A stretch of DNA of 64,000 bases from Polytrichum commune (GCA_950295325.1 OX485808.1:23518527-23582526), one strand, 5' to 3'. Shown: positions 9,649 to 20,769, numbered from the stretch's first letter. The notes: generated from the letters alone by a model not told the origin. Made by a program: numbers and translations.

Positions 9649-12331
9649 AAGGGCTGCAAAGGTGTAGCTTACTCCTGCAGTTGTCGAACTTGAGTCGTCC
9701 AAGAGACTTTGTAAGAATGTCTGCGGGTTGCTCCCGGGAGGAAATAAATTCAACCCTGATGGTATTGTTTTCGACCTTCTGTCTGGTGAAGTGATAGTCA
9801 ATCTCGAAATGTTTTGATTTTTCGTGAAAAACTGGGTTATAACTAAGTTTTATACTGCTCTGGTTGTCGCAATAAATGGTGGTAGGTTTGTCATCTAAGA
9901 TTCGAAGTTCAGCTAACAATCTCCGAAGCCACACTGCTTCACAAGAACATTTAGCTAAGGCTCTATATTCTGATTCACATGAAGACCGGGAAGTACTAGA
10001 CTGTTTCTTTGAATTCCAGGATATAGGAGAATTGCCGAGAAAAAAGATATAGGCGCCCACGGAAATTCTGTCGTCAATGTCCTGGCCGTAATCGGCATCA
10101 GTGTATCCCCTCAGACAGTTTTCCTCCCCTTGTCGAAAAGACAAGCCCAGGTCAGGATAGCGGCGGACATAGCGCAAGATGTGCTTGGCAGCTTGAAGGT
10201 GAATTTCCTGTGGGCTTTGCATAAATCTGCTGACCACGCTAACAACATGCGAAATATCGGGACGAGTTTTACTTAGGAAAAGAAGCTTACCAACAAGCAT
10301 GCGGTAAAGTGTAGCGTCAACTGGAGGTGTTGCAAACTGTTTCGAGAGAAGCAATCCTTCGGGAAGAGGAGTCTGAGAGGGAGTGCAGTGATCCATGCCG
10401 AATTGTTGGAGGATATTGAGTGCGTACTCAGTTTGGTGCATCCGTAGACAATTCGGGTTGCGCTCGAATTGGACTCCGAGGTAGCGAGTGATAGGACCGA
10501 GGTCTTTGGTTCGGAAATTCTGATGGAGATGGGTCTTCAGTTGGGTGAGGAGCCGAGTGTTACTTCTTGTGAGAAGGATATCGTCCACATAAACTAGCAA
10601 AGCAATGGTGTCATTGCCAATGTGGGCGTAGTATAGGTTGGGGTCGGAGTGCGATTGAAGAAGATTCCAAGCTAGGAGAGCGGCATGAAGCCGAGCATAC
10701 CAGGCTCGGGGACTCTGTTTGAGTCCGTAGAGAGCCTTGTGCAATTTACACACAAGGTGTTATGTGCCTGGTTTGATAAAACCGGGAGGCTGGACCATGT
10801 AAACGTCCTCTTTTAGAATCCCGTTGAGGAAGGCGGTGAGCACGTCCAATTGGTGAATAGGCCAATTTAAGTGTACTGCAATAGCGAGAAGTGTCCGAAT
10901 AGTCTCCCGTCGGACAACAGGTGCAAAAGTGTCCAGAAAGTCTACTCCGTTGGTTTGTTCGAAACCGCGAGCAACTAATCGGGCCTTGAAGCGTGCTTGG
11001 TCGCCGGTACCTGTTTTGATTTTAAACACCCACCGAGAAGTGATGGCTTTTGTGTGAGGAGGTAGTGGTACAAGGGACCAAGTGTGGTTACTGTAGATGG
11101 AGTCAAGCTCCTCTTGCATGGCCGCTCTCCAGTGGGGATTGAGTTGAGCCTGTTTAAATGTAATGTTGTCGGTGAAGTCCTATGGAATGAGGTCTGGGGT
11201 TTGTAGTTGGACGTGCACGGCGTAGTCATGAAGATGTCAAGGGAAGCGTTGAATCCTGTCGGATCGATGTGGAGGATCAATGGTGGGAGGTTTCGATAGG
11301 GTTGGCGATGGTGCAGGTTTAGCAGATTCGGCAGTGAGTTGTTCATGAGTTGTGTCGGCGGGGAGGGAGATGGTCAGTGTTGATGCAGACTGAGGCGATG
11401 TTGTCGTAGGAGAGCGATGCGGCGAGCCGCTTCCATCAGGTGATGTAGGCGGTGGGGGCTGCAGGTGTTGATCGGAGAAAGTTCTGAGTTCTTCTCGTTT
11501 GGTCGGAGCTGGGGTGTTGTCGACCAGGGGCTTCTCCTTAGGATCTGCCTGCTCACATGCTTGAGGGGGAGCAGCTTCGTCAACAAAAATGTCGCGAGAT
11601 ATAAAAACTTTTCGTGTAGAGGGTCTGTAACATCGGTAGGCTTTTGCAGTTGCATCAAAACTCAGGAGAATGCATTGTTCGGAGCGCGGAGCAAGCTTCG
11701 ACCGATCAACCTTAGGAACGTGGGCAAAGGCTGGTGAGCCAAAGATTTTAAGGTGTGAAATGGAAGGTTTCTTACCCGTGAAAAACTCTTCTGGAGTTCT
11801 ATCGGGATGCTTTTTGGTGGAGCGTAGATTCAGAATGTCGCAAGCTGCCTTGACAGCTTCACCCCACAGGTACCCGGGAAGTTGTTTATCGATTAGCAGA
11901 CACCGGGTGATGTCAAGGAGTGAGCGGTTCCTCCTTTCGGCAACTCCGTTATGTTCTGGTGTGTACGGTGGGGGGAGCTCCTTGGAAATGCCTTTCGAGG
12001 CACAGAACTCGGAGAAGGTTTTCGAAGTGAACTCACCACCGTTGTCCGTGCGGAGAGCTTGTACCCTTTTTCCTGTGGATGTTTCAACAAGATGAACAAA
12101 GTGTTGAAATTTGGACAAGACTTGACTTTTGTGGCTGATAAAAAATATCCACATTTTTCGTGAGAAATCGTCGATGAAGGTGACAAAGAATTTGTGACCT
12201 CCAAGTGAGGGGACCCTAAAGGGGCCACACACATCAGAATGAATCAGCTCAAGGATTTGAGAGGCTGAGTTGGAAGTTTGCTTGGGTAGCTTAGTTCGGG
12301 AGTGTTTACCGAGTTGGCATCCGTTGCATGT
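9641..12331 (-). pseudogene. copia pol: integrase, reverse transcriptase and RNase H (broken)
   Basis: Same frame as gag. Integrase zinc finger end TCNGCQLGK at about 12330, catalytic core with the first Asp in IHSDVCGPF, second in ALRTDNGGEF and Glu in PEHNGVAERRN (DDE complete). Reverse transcriptase begins near 11100 (TSRWVFKIK, ARFKARLVARGFEQ), with LVYVDDILL around 10590-10570. RNase H follows (GYTDADYGQ, SSCESEYRALA, IYCDNQSSI), ending at TAG 9641-9643 region. Two in-frame stops interrupt it: TGA at 11237-11239 and TAA at 10760-10762, each one C-to-T change from a sense codon (CGA, CAA). Upstream, its zinc-finger coding is split by the nested element at 12332-14546. Confidence 0.92.
12327..12331. 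repeat. target-site duplication CATGT of the nested element, left copy
   Basis: Exact 5-bp match to 14547-14551 across the nested insertion; the duplicated bases fall in the Thr-Cys codons of the copia integrase zinc finger. Confidence 0.88.
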
Positions 12332-13639
12332 TGATGCACCCCGTGGGTCATTCTCTTGCAATTTAGCTCAAGAAGACTCACGGTGAAACATCACGTAAAT
12401 TTATATTCGCTTGAGAACTACCGTGCCTCATTAATATGTTCGGTCTCGAATTAATAATCCCTCTCTTCTCCTTATGATATGAATATATTTATCGGAGTGA
12501 ACACAATCTCATTATCTTAATTCTTATTCTCAATGTAAGGCATCATTGATAATAAGAACCATTAGATGTAAAGAAAGCGTCAAGAGGTGTAACAATATCC
12601 TTAATAATAATATAGTTTCAATAAGTTGTATGAATCCTTAAGATTCGTAGTTCATAACATCACATAAATGATAGTATCTTATAATGATGAAGAAGATATA
12701 ATATTCTTGAGTCTTCATTTTTAAGCTCAAGTGTTACTACGTATAATATTGTAACTTGACAATTATGCATATAGTAGTTATAAGTTCATGAATATTTCAT
12801 TAATTGTTTTGCAATGTCACGTTGAACTTCAAAGTGTTTTAATAACAAGAATAATTATACTCTCTTGAGTTTTATTCAAGAGAGAAGAACTCTTCTCCGA
12901 TTGTTAATGACATCCAACAACTCACAAAGTATCTTAAAATGAAGAGGTTCAATAATAATTATAATAAGTAGATTATCTTATATCAATATTACTTCATTCA
13001 TATATATTCAAACTTTCATGTGAATTAATGTCTTCATCATTCTTGTTAATCATGAGTTCAACAATTAATATGTAGAATAATATGTATAATACTTATAAGT
13101 CAATTATATAGTTTTCAATAATAAATTCCTCCTCTTTTGAAGGAGTTTGTAATCGTTAAGTGGTTTTGCTTAAATCATAACATGCATATAATTCTTCAAT
13201 CATTCAATCACATGTATATTTATAATTCCCTTTTGAGGAGATCAATGATAAGTTCCGCTTTGAGAGATAATCTTGTTTCCTTCACTCAAGTTCGACAATC
13301 GCTTTCTCAATTCAATCTCTCTCAAAGTCCCATTGATTCTCCAATTTGTCTTGAGCGCTTTGTTCTCACCCTCACACTATCTTTTGAGTTTCTTTCTCAA
13401 AAGAATCTACTCAATCTACTCTACTCTCGGTTGCTCAATCACTTAAGTTCCAAATACCGCTTAACAAACTTGTAAGACAATTTAAGAGAGAGGTAGACAG
13501 ATCACACGTATTTGTAGAAAAGATAATGTATTGCAAAAGTTCCTCGAGAGGAGAGTTACAAAAGCCTCAAGTGATTCTTGACACTCAAATTTAAGATAAC
13601 TTCGTTGTGTAGAAAATGAGGTGTAGGTCTCCTAAATTG

Positions 13640-13653
13640 CTTCCCTTATATAG
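13640..13653 (-). promoter_or_regulatory. TATA box of the nested LTR-like element
   Basis: Minus strand CTATATAAGGGAAG, a near-consensus plant TATA box, about 900 bp inside the element, followed by a transition to AT-rich sequence. Confidence 0.5.
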
Positions 13654-14392
13654 TCTTCTCTTCCTATTCTAAAATCTATATTAAGAGTGGTTGTGAACTT
13701 CCACTTTCCTAGATACTTACTATCTTTGATATATGTAGATGATTCTTATCCTAAACGGTTACAATCGTTTTGTCACCTTGATGTTCATAATTCCCAAAAT
13801 TTCCCTAACTCCTTGTTGTGGCTACATTCTAATTCTTTTGAGAATCCAATCAAGTTTCATAATTGATTGATTGATTCTAAATGGTTTGTAAAATCTATCT
13901 CTGTTCTATATGCTCATAATGCATATCCAACATTTATACATTCCATAATCATGTTCTCAAAGAATTGCTACATTCCTATATACTCCGTTATAATGCCTCT
14001 TTATCATAATCGTTGATCCTCAAAATCTTACAAATCTAATTATGTCTCTTAAAATAATCTTCCATCTCCAAAATCCTTCTCTCCTATATGCTCCCTAATA
14101 TATCCTCCCTTAATACGTAATATTCTAACTTTTATCTAAACACTTAGTTCCCTTTGTTAACTCGGGTGGCCTCAAGCCCGTGGCTATTAGGCCCTATTTC
14201 CGCGCGTAAGTCCTCATATCTCTGTGGTGGTCCCATTCCCGTGGCCGAGGGTCGGTACAGGTGTCGGGCCAAGGTCAAGGACCTCGCCTTCTTCGGCATT
14301 CGGCTCTTTCTTCCTTCGCTAAGTGTTCTGCTGCCCTCTGCTGCCGTATACTGGGCCTCTCCTGGGCCTTCCTTTACTCTGTGGTCTCAAAG

Positions 14393-14546
14393 CCAGCTTC
14401 TCCTTCTTCCCTTTACTTTGTTGATCTTAATTAGCTCCATAATGTTGGTATTCAACATTTGATCTTATTTAGCTTCAAACCGGCTTCTTCCTCTTCCCTT
14501 TGCTCTGTTCTAATCTCAATTTGCTTCATAACATTGGTACTCAACA
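14393..14546 (-). repeat. imperfect tandem duplication at the terminus of the nested element
   Basis: Two roughly 75-80-bp copies read, on the plus strand, CTTCTTCCTCTTCCCTTTGC-like pyrimidine tracts, then TTAGCTCCATAATG- or TTTGCTTCATAACA-like, then TTGGTACTCAACA. The terminal TTGGTA(C/T)TCAACA is therefore present twice, so the outer end may have slipped or been duplicated. Confidence 0.7.
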
Positions 14547-14551
14547 CATGT
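14547..14551. repeat. target-site duplication CATGT of the nested element, right copy
   Basis: Matches 12327-12331. Confidence 0.88.
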
Positions 14552-16207
14552 GTACCGTGAAAAACGGAGTGGAGGAAGCCTTTTTACGGCTTCAGAGTTG
14601 ATCATCCTCTGTAGGCCTTTGGTATGAAAATGGCCGAGTCGCATATGCCACAGTCTTGCTTGAGAGTTAGGGTATAGTATGTTAACTTCTGGTGCTAGAG
14701 ATGTGTGTACGCCTGATAGTTTATAGAGACCCTTCTTGTTTTCTCTTGGGGCGAAGATCTCTACCTTGAGGGTAGTGTTGTCAATGATGGAACAACCGTT
14801 TGATCTAAACACAAGGGTTTTGTGTTGATCTGCTAAGGTCCCTACACTGATGAGATTTTTGGTAATGCCCGGGGTGTAAAGCACGGAAGAAATAGAATTT
14901 ATTTTTCTTGATGTAAGCTGGACATCGGCATTTCCGATCCCAGTGACCTGATGGCTATGACCCCCTGCCGACCTAACAAGATTTCCGCTAGTCGGTCGAA
15001 TAGAGGAAAAAACTGAGGAATCCCTAGAGACATGATGGGTGGCTCTAGAATCTAGGTACCAAGAGGGAGTCTGTGAGGGTGTCTCACACATATTTAGTTC
15101 TACCAAGCAAGCGTCGATTACTTGGTCTGCGAATTCGAAAGGTTGTGAGTCCTGGTTGTGATGATTTGATTCATCAGGTTCTTCAATGTGATGCACCTGG
15201 CCGCCGAAGTTGCGTTCCCGTTGTTGTAGCAGACGATTCTCGTAATCTTTCATGCGGTCCAGGATTGACTGCAGGTCGCACTCTCTCTCAAAGTGGCCAT
15301 CTAGGCCACAGAAGTTGCATTTTTCGCTCCTGGGTTTCTCCGGTCCCCTGGATCGATACTTCGGTTGATATGTGGCTTGGGTGTTGTTCCTTTGTGTAGG
15401 ACCAGAGGGTTTGTGTGTGTGCTGAAATCTCGGTGCAGATGCTCCCGCCTCCATCTGCTGTTGAGATTTGGCGTGTGAGGATCCTCCCGAGTCGGAAGGG
15501 CGCCTGAAGTTGTAGGGTTGTCTCTGCTGCTGTGAGTTCGGATGGTGATACCGTCCGTTTGGGGCAGATCTTCGAAACCGATCGTGATGAGAGAAAAAAA
15601 CCTCCCCATCGTCCTTGTGCTGGTTCTCTAACTTGATTGATGTTTCCTCCGAAATCAGCTTAGCCTCGAGTTGCTCATACGTGGGTAGAGATTGTCCGGC
15701 AATCTGCATGCGTTTGAAAATTTCGTACTCCTTTGGCAGATTCTTGAGTGTATGGTCCTCCGGGATGTTAACGTCAACTTCCTCCAAGAGATTTGCAATC
15801 TCTTTAACTTCAGTGAGATGGGCATCCATTGAGATGGATTCAGTTTTTCTCAAAGAGAAAAATTTGTCAATGAGCATGACTCGCCGAGGGCCACTGTCGG
15901 ACTCGTACCTAGTTTTCAATCCAGTCCAGCATTCGTGTGGGTCGTGGTATCAACGTAGGAGCTTAAGAGCAGTATTCTTTGCATTGCTGTTGATGATGCT
16001 CATGACTTGTTGCCGTGCTGTCTTCTCCTCTTCGCCCATGATCTTGCTTGGCGGTGTAATACAGTAGTGAAAACGTCCATCCTTCTGGAGTAGGTTCTTC
16101 ATCCTGTAAGCCCAAACTCCAAAGTTATTGCCTCCTTCAAGATGGTATGTTTCGGGTAGTCCGTTATCCCCAGCCATGTTGGTGAGTCTATTGTTGTTGA
16201 TTTGCAA
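14552..16207 (-). pseudogene. copia gag, protease and start of integrase (broken)
   Basis: Starts at ATG 16207 (a second ATG at 16177 precedes GDNGLPETYHLEGGNNFGVW, the typical copia gag start). Gag covers about 16177-15330; the zinc knuckle CNFCGLDGHFEREC (C-x2-C-x4-H-x4-C) is at 15319-15278. The protease site near 15055 reads LDSRATHHV where the family has D-S/T-G-A, so a catalytic-loop glycine is now arginine. The pre-integrase region has the HLGH-type motif (LWHMRLGHFHTKGLQRM). One in-frame TGA at 15950-15952 interrupts gag. The frame ends abruptly where the nested element enters after codons for RYT. Original uninterrupted length, subtracting the insertion, would be about 1,448 residues, normal for copia. 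Confidence 0.92.
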
Positions 16208-16360
16208 CGTGTTCTCAGTATCTCTCTCTACGAGTGCTTACTGTCTTTACCGCTATGACCATAGCATTGTTCTAAGCTCTCTAGAGTTGAACCTCCAAGA
16301 TGGGGAAGAAAGGGAGAGAGAGAACACTACTTCCTACTGTATCTCGGGCGGAGATATCCT

Positions 16361-16372
16361 GCTCTGATACCA
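16361..16372 (-). other. primer-binding site for initiator tRNA-Met
   Basis: Minus strand TGGTATCAGAGC, directly beside the 5' LTR. It is the classic plant copia primer site, complementary to the 3' end of initiator tRNA-Met. Confidence 0.95.
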
Positions 16373-16559
16373 TGTTAAACCAAAGACAGAACACTGCCTC
16401 GGAACTAATCTGTTCGAAGTGAGCGAGAGGCTCACTTGTTAATATACATGAAGATTAAACCTAATGAACGGAAACCCTAATGAAAAAGACCTAGAAAACC
16501 CTAATGAAGAAGTAAGGATGAAAACCAAGAGAGAGGGGCTTGTGGGCAGAGTGTCAACA
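16373..16559 (-). repeat. copia 5' LTR
   Basis: 187 bp, TG...CA, three substitutions from the 3' LTR at 8688-8874. Same paired AAACCCTAA motifs on the plus strand. Confidence 0.95.
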
Positions 16560-16564
16560 TAAAA
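16560..16564. repeat. target-site duplication TAAAA, right copy
   Basis: Matches 8683-8687. On the minus strand the duplicated TTTTA lies inside the codons for a Phe-Tyr pair of the XS domain. Confidence 0.95.
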
Positions 16565-17133
16565 CACCTTCACTGATTCTGGGTTGAAGGCCTGCAACAA
16601 TGAAAGAGTTAAAGCACATAGAAACTCTTGGATTGATCCAGTCTCACATCAGGGAAAAGGGAAAAACTCTCTCTGCTAGTTAGAAACTGCACCTTGAGTT
16701 TTCCTTTGATGTCAAGTGATCCTGGACCTATATGAAAACAATTCTCTGTCCGTGTTTGGTTATCAATATTCTGCAAAATCCCCATCCGCGGACAAACTAA
16801 CTTATCCTCCTTCGCAACAGTTGGAGGTATACTTTGTTCGAGGAAAATATTACGTTTAGCTTGAGGCTCTGCCTTTGCTGCCACTTCTTTTTTCAAGAAT
16901 TTGACCAAAGCCCGATGATTTCCAGCTGCTGTAGGCCCTCTGCCTTCGGCATGTTGTAATATTTCACTGTACTTGTAGTCCTGCTTTTTCCGACCGACCT
17001 GGCGAGAAAGGGCAGAGGAAGGTTTCATCTGAATTCAACACTTTCAAAACTCCATCCTGTATATCCATTTCGGCACATTTTTCAGCATTAGTTTCATCCT
17101 CGCTATTGTGGGATTTTCATCATCGGAATTCAT
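16565..17133 (-). pseudogene. FDM/IDN2-like XS/XH gene, N-terminal half (zf-XS and start of XS domain)
   Basis: The likely start is ATG at 17133-17131 (MNSDDEN), an acidic N-terminus like family members. Then come DETFLCPFSPGR, KKQDYKYSEILQHAEGRG and NHRALVKFLKKEV, the zf-XS signature, and the start of XS (KLVCPRMGILQNID). A donor CTCAAG|GTGCAG and an acceptor TTGTTGCAG|GCC bound a 101-bp phase-0 intron (16592-16692). The next exon (AFNPESVKVF) runs straight into the copia and resumes beyond it at 8687. Breaks: a 4-bp duplication (TCGGTCGG, about 17003-16996) shifts the frame inside zf-XS, and a one-base change is needed in the acidic N-terminus. Family role: dsRNA-binding cofactor of RNA-directed DNA methylation. 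This copy is a pseudogene; whether it died before or after the insertion is unknown. Confidence 0.85.
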
Positions 17134-18843
17134 TATATTAAGGCATCTTGGGGACCTAAACAAGGAACACAACCAGTTCAAGTAGAGAAACTATAAACAA
17201 TCTGACGGAAGATCGTGTCATTGGATCTTGTCATACGGTTCATGAAGATGAAAGTTGACCATCTGTGGATAATCTCCAGAGAAAATGAGATAAGGTCTTC
17301 GTGTTGACATGTCTTGCAGCTAATTTGTCCCGTTTGTCATCCAAGACAGATACTGCAGAATCAGAAAAGAGCATACAAAAATCCAAACTAGGTGATATCA
17401 TCTTGGTTTTATCACAGAGCACAAAGATCTACTTCTCACCATGAATATCCATCATCGTATGAAATTGAGATCCGAAAACGATACTGGGGTGATATTTCCC
17501 TAATCAACTTATGAACGGAATAACTGTGGGGTTGCTTGCAATGAAGATCTGATGCGGAGGCACAGCGTTTGTTAAGATCAAGTGGTGATCGTCTGGTTAG
17601 AAAAGATAATACTTTCTATCCAAACTGTGAGATGTACCTGGTCTGAGTAACAAGTTCTCGAAAATCTATACACAATTTACATGATAAAATGTTGGAGAGG
17701 TTCTTCCAGCTAACATGTCCGCAGAATGAACCACTTATTTGCCGCTCGCTTCAAGCCTGTGTTGCTCAATTGACACGGTGACATTCACAATTGCCAAAAG
17801 GTAAGTGCCAAGAGGAAGACATGCACTTACCTGTTCCATAAGCTGGTGTGCGCTGGATGCAGAAGTGAGGCCCTTGAGGAGTGAGAACTCAATGAAGATA
17901 AACCTCTCCTTTCTTCTTCTGCGAATTCCACGATGGATACAAGACTTTCATACCTAGATATCCTCTTGAATTGAAACGGTAGCATTCACAGTGACTACTT
18001 TCGTGGCTACAAATCAACAAAACGCCAGCAGAAGAGAAGTGCCAAGAGGAAGACACGCACATGCCTCATAAATGACCATGTCTGTATAGGAGTGGAGACT
18101 CGATGGTAACCCTCACCTGATCTTCTTATGCAAATTCCACCATTCAACAAAGTCTTCAAGACCATGATAATATTGCACCAATTGATTAAATTGCCACACA
18201 TTCAATTGTGGTGAAAGAAGCAGCAAGAAATTGAACATCGTTCAAATACACCCCGCCCCCAAGCTCTTGTTCACACGCATGAAACCTTAAAAGCAGTAGC
18301 ATAGTCGCTCCCTGTGCTCATACCCATTGCAGCTCCGAAGAACACAAATCCGGTACAAAACTCATGTGATGGGGCATTCCAGAGCAAGTGGTCAGGCACA
18401 AATTAAGAAAGAAAGAAATTTGATGGTCACAGCTGATCAGTCACTTTTCATTTGCTCCTCGCCAAGTCTATAAATAAGGAAGACAGCAAACATGAGGAGA
18501 AGGTGAAGTGATCGACCGGTAGCCTAAGAAAATTAAGAGCTTGTGACATCCTCAACAAAATCTGGAGCTGGTCATGATGATGAAGCTAAAGCGCAACTTT
18601 TCGTCAACTTCCAGATGTGAAATAGTTGCGGTTCATCATCAACATTTCGGTTGAGGCCACCATCATGACCGATCGAGCGAGTTGGCATAGACTTTTGGGG
18701 GACAATCATTCTTTCTCCTATAATGAACCCACCTTGAGACTTTCAACAGCGTAATTTTTGTTTCAAGTTCTTCACCATACTTCAAACTCTCTTCAAGTGT
18801 TCAATTCACCATTTGTGTTGGGTACAAAATTGTTAAAAGCGTA
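17134..18843. other. region upstream of the XS/XH pseudogene, no gene recognised
   Basis: Moderately GC-balanced DNA that probably includes the old promoter and 5' UTR of the minus-strand pseudogene. Short open stretches (e.g. 17240-17422 minus) match nothing I know. It holds an imperfect local duplication, listed separately. Confidence 0.45.
17757..18145. repeat. imperfect tandem duplication, about 200-bp unit
   Basis: Shared blocks include AAGTGCCAAGAGGAAGACA followed by GCAC (near 17806 and 18030), ACGGTGACATTCACA/ACGGTAGCATTCACA, and GCGAATTCCACGATGG/GCAAATTCCACCATTC. Copies are roughly 17757-17945 and 17970-18145. Confidence 0.6.
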
Positions 18844-19984
18844 GTGTATGCTACAATGAATCCATTAGAGTTTCTTATGATGTCCCCTTTGTTCCAAAAT
18901 GATAGAGATAGTTGTAGCATTGTTTTCTTGTTATTTACCATGATTACTATGAGTGAGGTTATCCAAAAAACAATTTACCATGAGTGGTGGAAATTTTCAT
19001 GTTCGAGTCATATGAAGGGTTTTACAAGGTGTTTGGAGTTTTGACTCACAAGTTTGTGATGCTTTATGAATTCAAGAATATAGAATGACCTACACATCTT
19101 TTTTTAATCTACTTGAAAACTTGAGGCCCTACATAGAACATAAAACTACCAATTATAGAGCAACTATTGAAATTGATCATGCTATAACTATGGTCTTACA
19201 TGAAATAAGCATTCCGGTATTCCAATAGACACGTTGCCAACATTTATTGTGTTGAACAAAGTACGGTATGGAAAAATAATTATTTTGTTACAGAGGTTTT
19301 GGCTAATCCAAAAATATTATATTCCCATTTTAGTAGTGTTCCTCAAGGTGAAAGATTGGTATCGATTATAGCACACTTTAAGAATTTGATTGGGTTAGAA
19401 AATATATGTGGGGCCGTTGATGGGACCTACATCAAATTAATTGGAAAACCTCTTATGAACTTAATTCGTGTTGATTATTAGAACCAGCATGATCATCCTT
19501 CAATATTTTTACAAAGTGTTTGTGATGCTAATATTTTATTTTGGGATGTGTGTATCAAGAAACCTGTAGGAACTCATGATGCTACTCACTTTTTAGATTC
19601 ATTTTTGTACAAGAATTTTTTGGATAAATCTATTTTGCAAGAGCCAACGATTTAACTAGGTTCTCATCGAGTACGACTTTACATTGTAGGTGATTCTATC
19701 TATCCTTTGATGATCCACATCATGAAGGCATTTTCTAATTGAAGCAATGATGATATGTATGAAGATGTTTTTGATATGGCATTTAGAAAGGGTAGGGATA
19801 ATATTGAAAATATTTTTGTTCATCTCAAGAATAGTTGGAAAGTTCTTAAATGTATTAATTTCACTGTCCCATATGCACGCCAAATTACTATTCCGTGTTG
19901 TGTTCTACACAATTTTTGTAGAATGAATAATGAACGATTTGAAAGTGGAAAACTAGTGGGTGCTCATCAAAAACTCAATGACTA
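18844..19984 (+). pseudogene. PIF/Harbinger transposase (DDE_Tnp_4) pseudogene
   Basis: Seen in order on the plus strand: a decayed N-terminal part, TYTSFFNLLENLRPYIEH and TTNYRATIEIDHAITM near 19090-19190 (the helical region before the catalytic core), GLENICGAVDGTYIKL (first Asp, about 19400), VGDSIYPLMIHIMKAF (second Asp, about 19690), then KGRDNIENIFVHLKNSWKVL (Glu, about 19800) and IPCCVLHNFCRMNNER. These are the conserved blocks of the PIF/Harbinger nuclease, with the DDE triad present. Stops (near 19479, 19653 and 19740) and frame changes make it nonfunctional. Known of the family: it works with a Myb/SANT-like partner and makes TTA/TAA target duplications. I could not place its terminal repeats. 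Confidence 0.85.
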
Positions 19985-20769
19985 GAGGGTTACAAGAAGA
20001 TCAACTACTGAAAGAGCAACTAGACTTGCTGTAATTGCCATTTGACTTGATATTTTTGAGAATTGGTTAGATTTCATTTTAGATGACTAAAACATATTTT
20101 GTGATTCATTTTATTATATTACAACGTAAATTTTGGAATTCAAATATTTAATTTAATACATATATGAATATGCCAACTTTATATATATATCGATATGGTA
20201 ACATAATCATAAAGAGATGCACTAGTTGTGGGTGATTTGAAAGTGCTCTAAAGGGTTGAGATTGTGATTACTAAACAAAAAGAACTGGCAACAAAATAAC
20301 AAAAACATATGAACATGTAACTAGTTCGACTTAGAAACATTAGGATATAGACCAATTAAGATATGTGGGTGTTATTTAGTTTTTTTTTTTCATGATTTCC
20401 AACTTCTAGTATTGATGTGATTTACACACCAAAATTCTCGTTTCATTAGCAAATTTATGATAACACATATGCAAAAATTGGATTGAATATTGAATCTCCA
20501 TTGATTTAGTTTTCGCTATTGGAAGTGCGTGTTTGTTGATATTTTAATTCGATACATAGGTTCTCCCAATTGTGTTCATTATTGAATGTTGAGTACTTAT
20601 TAATTATCAAAGACATAGTCCAATCACTTATTTGAATGAACCCATATTTAACCATAAAAATATATGCTACATATAGAAAATTTGATATTCTCAATCAAAT
20701 TGATTATATAATTATATATATATACATAATACTATAATATAAATATTTATAATTTACTAGTTCAATTTG
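19985..20769. other. AT-rich DNA after the transposase
   Basis: No gene recognised; (TA)n-like runs near 20180 and 20715. Confidence 0.5.

Larger units (their letters stand above)
12332..14546 (-). mobile_element. nested 2,215-bp TG...CA element (solo LTR or non-autonomous LTR element)
   Basis: On the minus strand it starts TGTTGAGTACC and ends GGTGCATCA, i.e. TG...CA, and is flanked by the 5-bp repeat CATGT, both LTR-element hallmarks. It contains no retroelement protein. A GC-rich part (14150-14350) is followed by a long AT-rich part. A good minus-strand TATA box (CTATATAAGG) sits at 13653-13644, as expected of a long LTR promoter, so a giant solo LTR is my preferred reading; a LARD-type element is the alternative. 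Deleting it with one TSD copy (2,220 bp, divisible by three) restores the copia frame. Confidence 0.72.
8688..16559 (-). mobile_element. Ty1/copia LTR retrotransposon (7,872 bp including a nested insertion), inserted in an XS-domain exon
   Basis: Complete structure: two 187-bp LTRs differing at three positions, TSD TAAAA on both sides, a 12-base initiator tRNA-Met primer site beside the 5' LTR, a polypurine tract beside the 3' LTR, and a single gag-pol frame in the order gag, protease, integrase, RT, RNase H (the copia order). Without the nested 2,220 bp it is about 5.65 kb, normal for copia. The 98 percent LTR identity means a fairly recent arrival, yet gag-pol carries three stops, a protease-site change and the nested element, so it is not autonomous. 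A 289-codon ORF runs antisense between pol and the 3' LTR. Confidence 0.95.

Noticed and set aside
9343-9801. 152-codon minus-strand frame overlapping the antisense ORF
   Set aside because: It lies in another frame than copia RNase H and has no motif; it is a shadow of the plus-strand ORF.
12361-12361. Methionine at 12361 as start of a separate integrase gene
   Set aside because: The codons before the zinc finger come from the end of the nested element; integrase is part of gag-pol.
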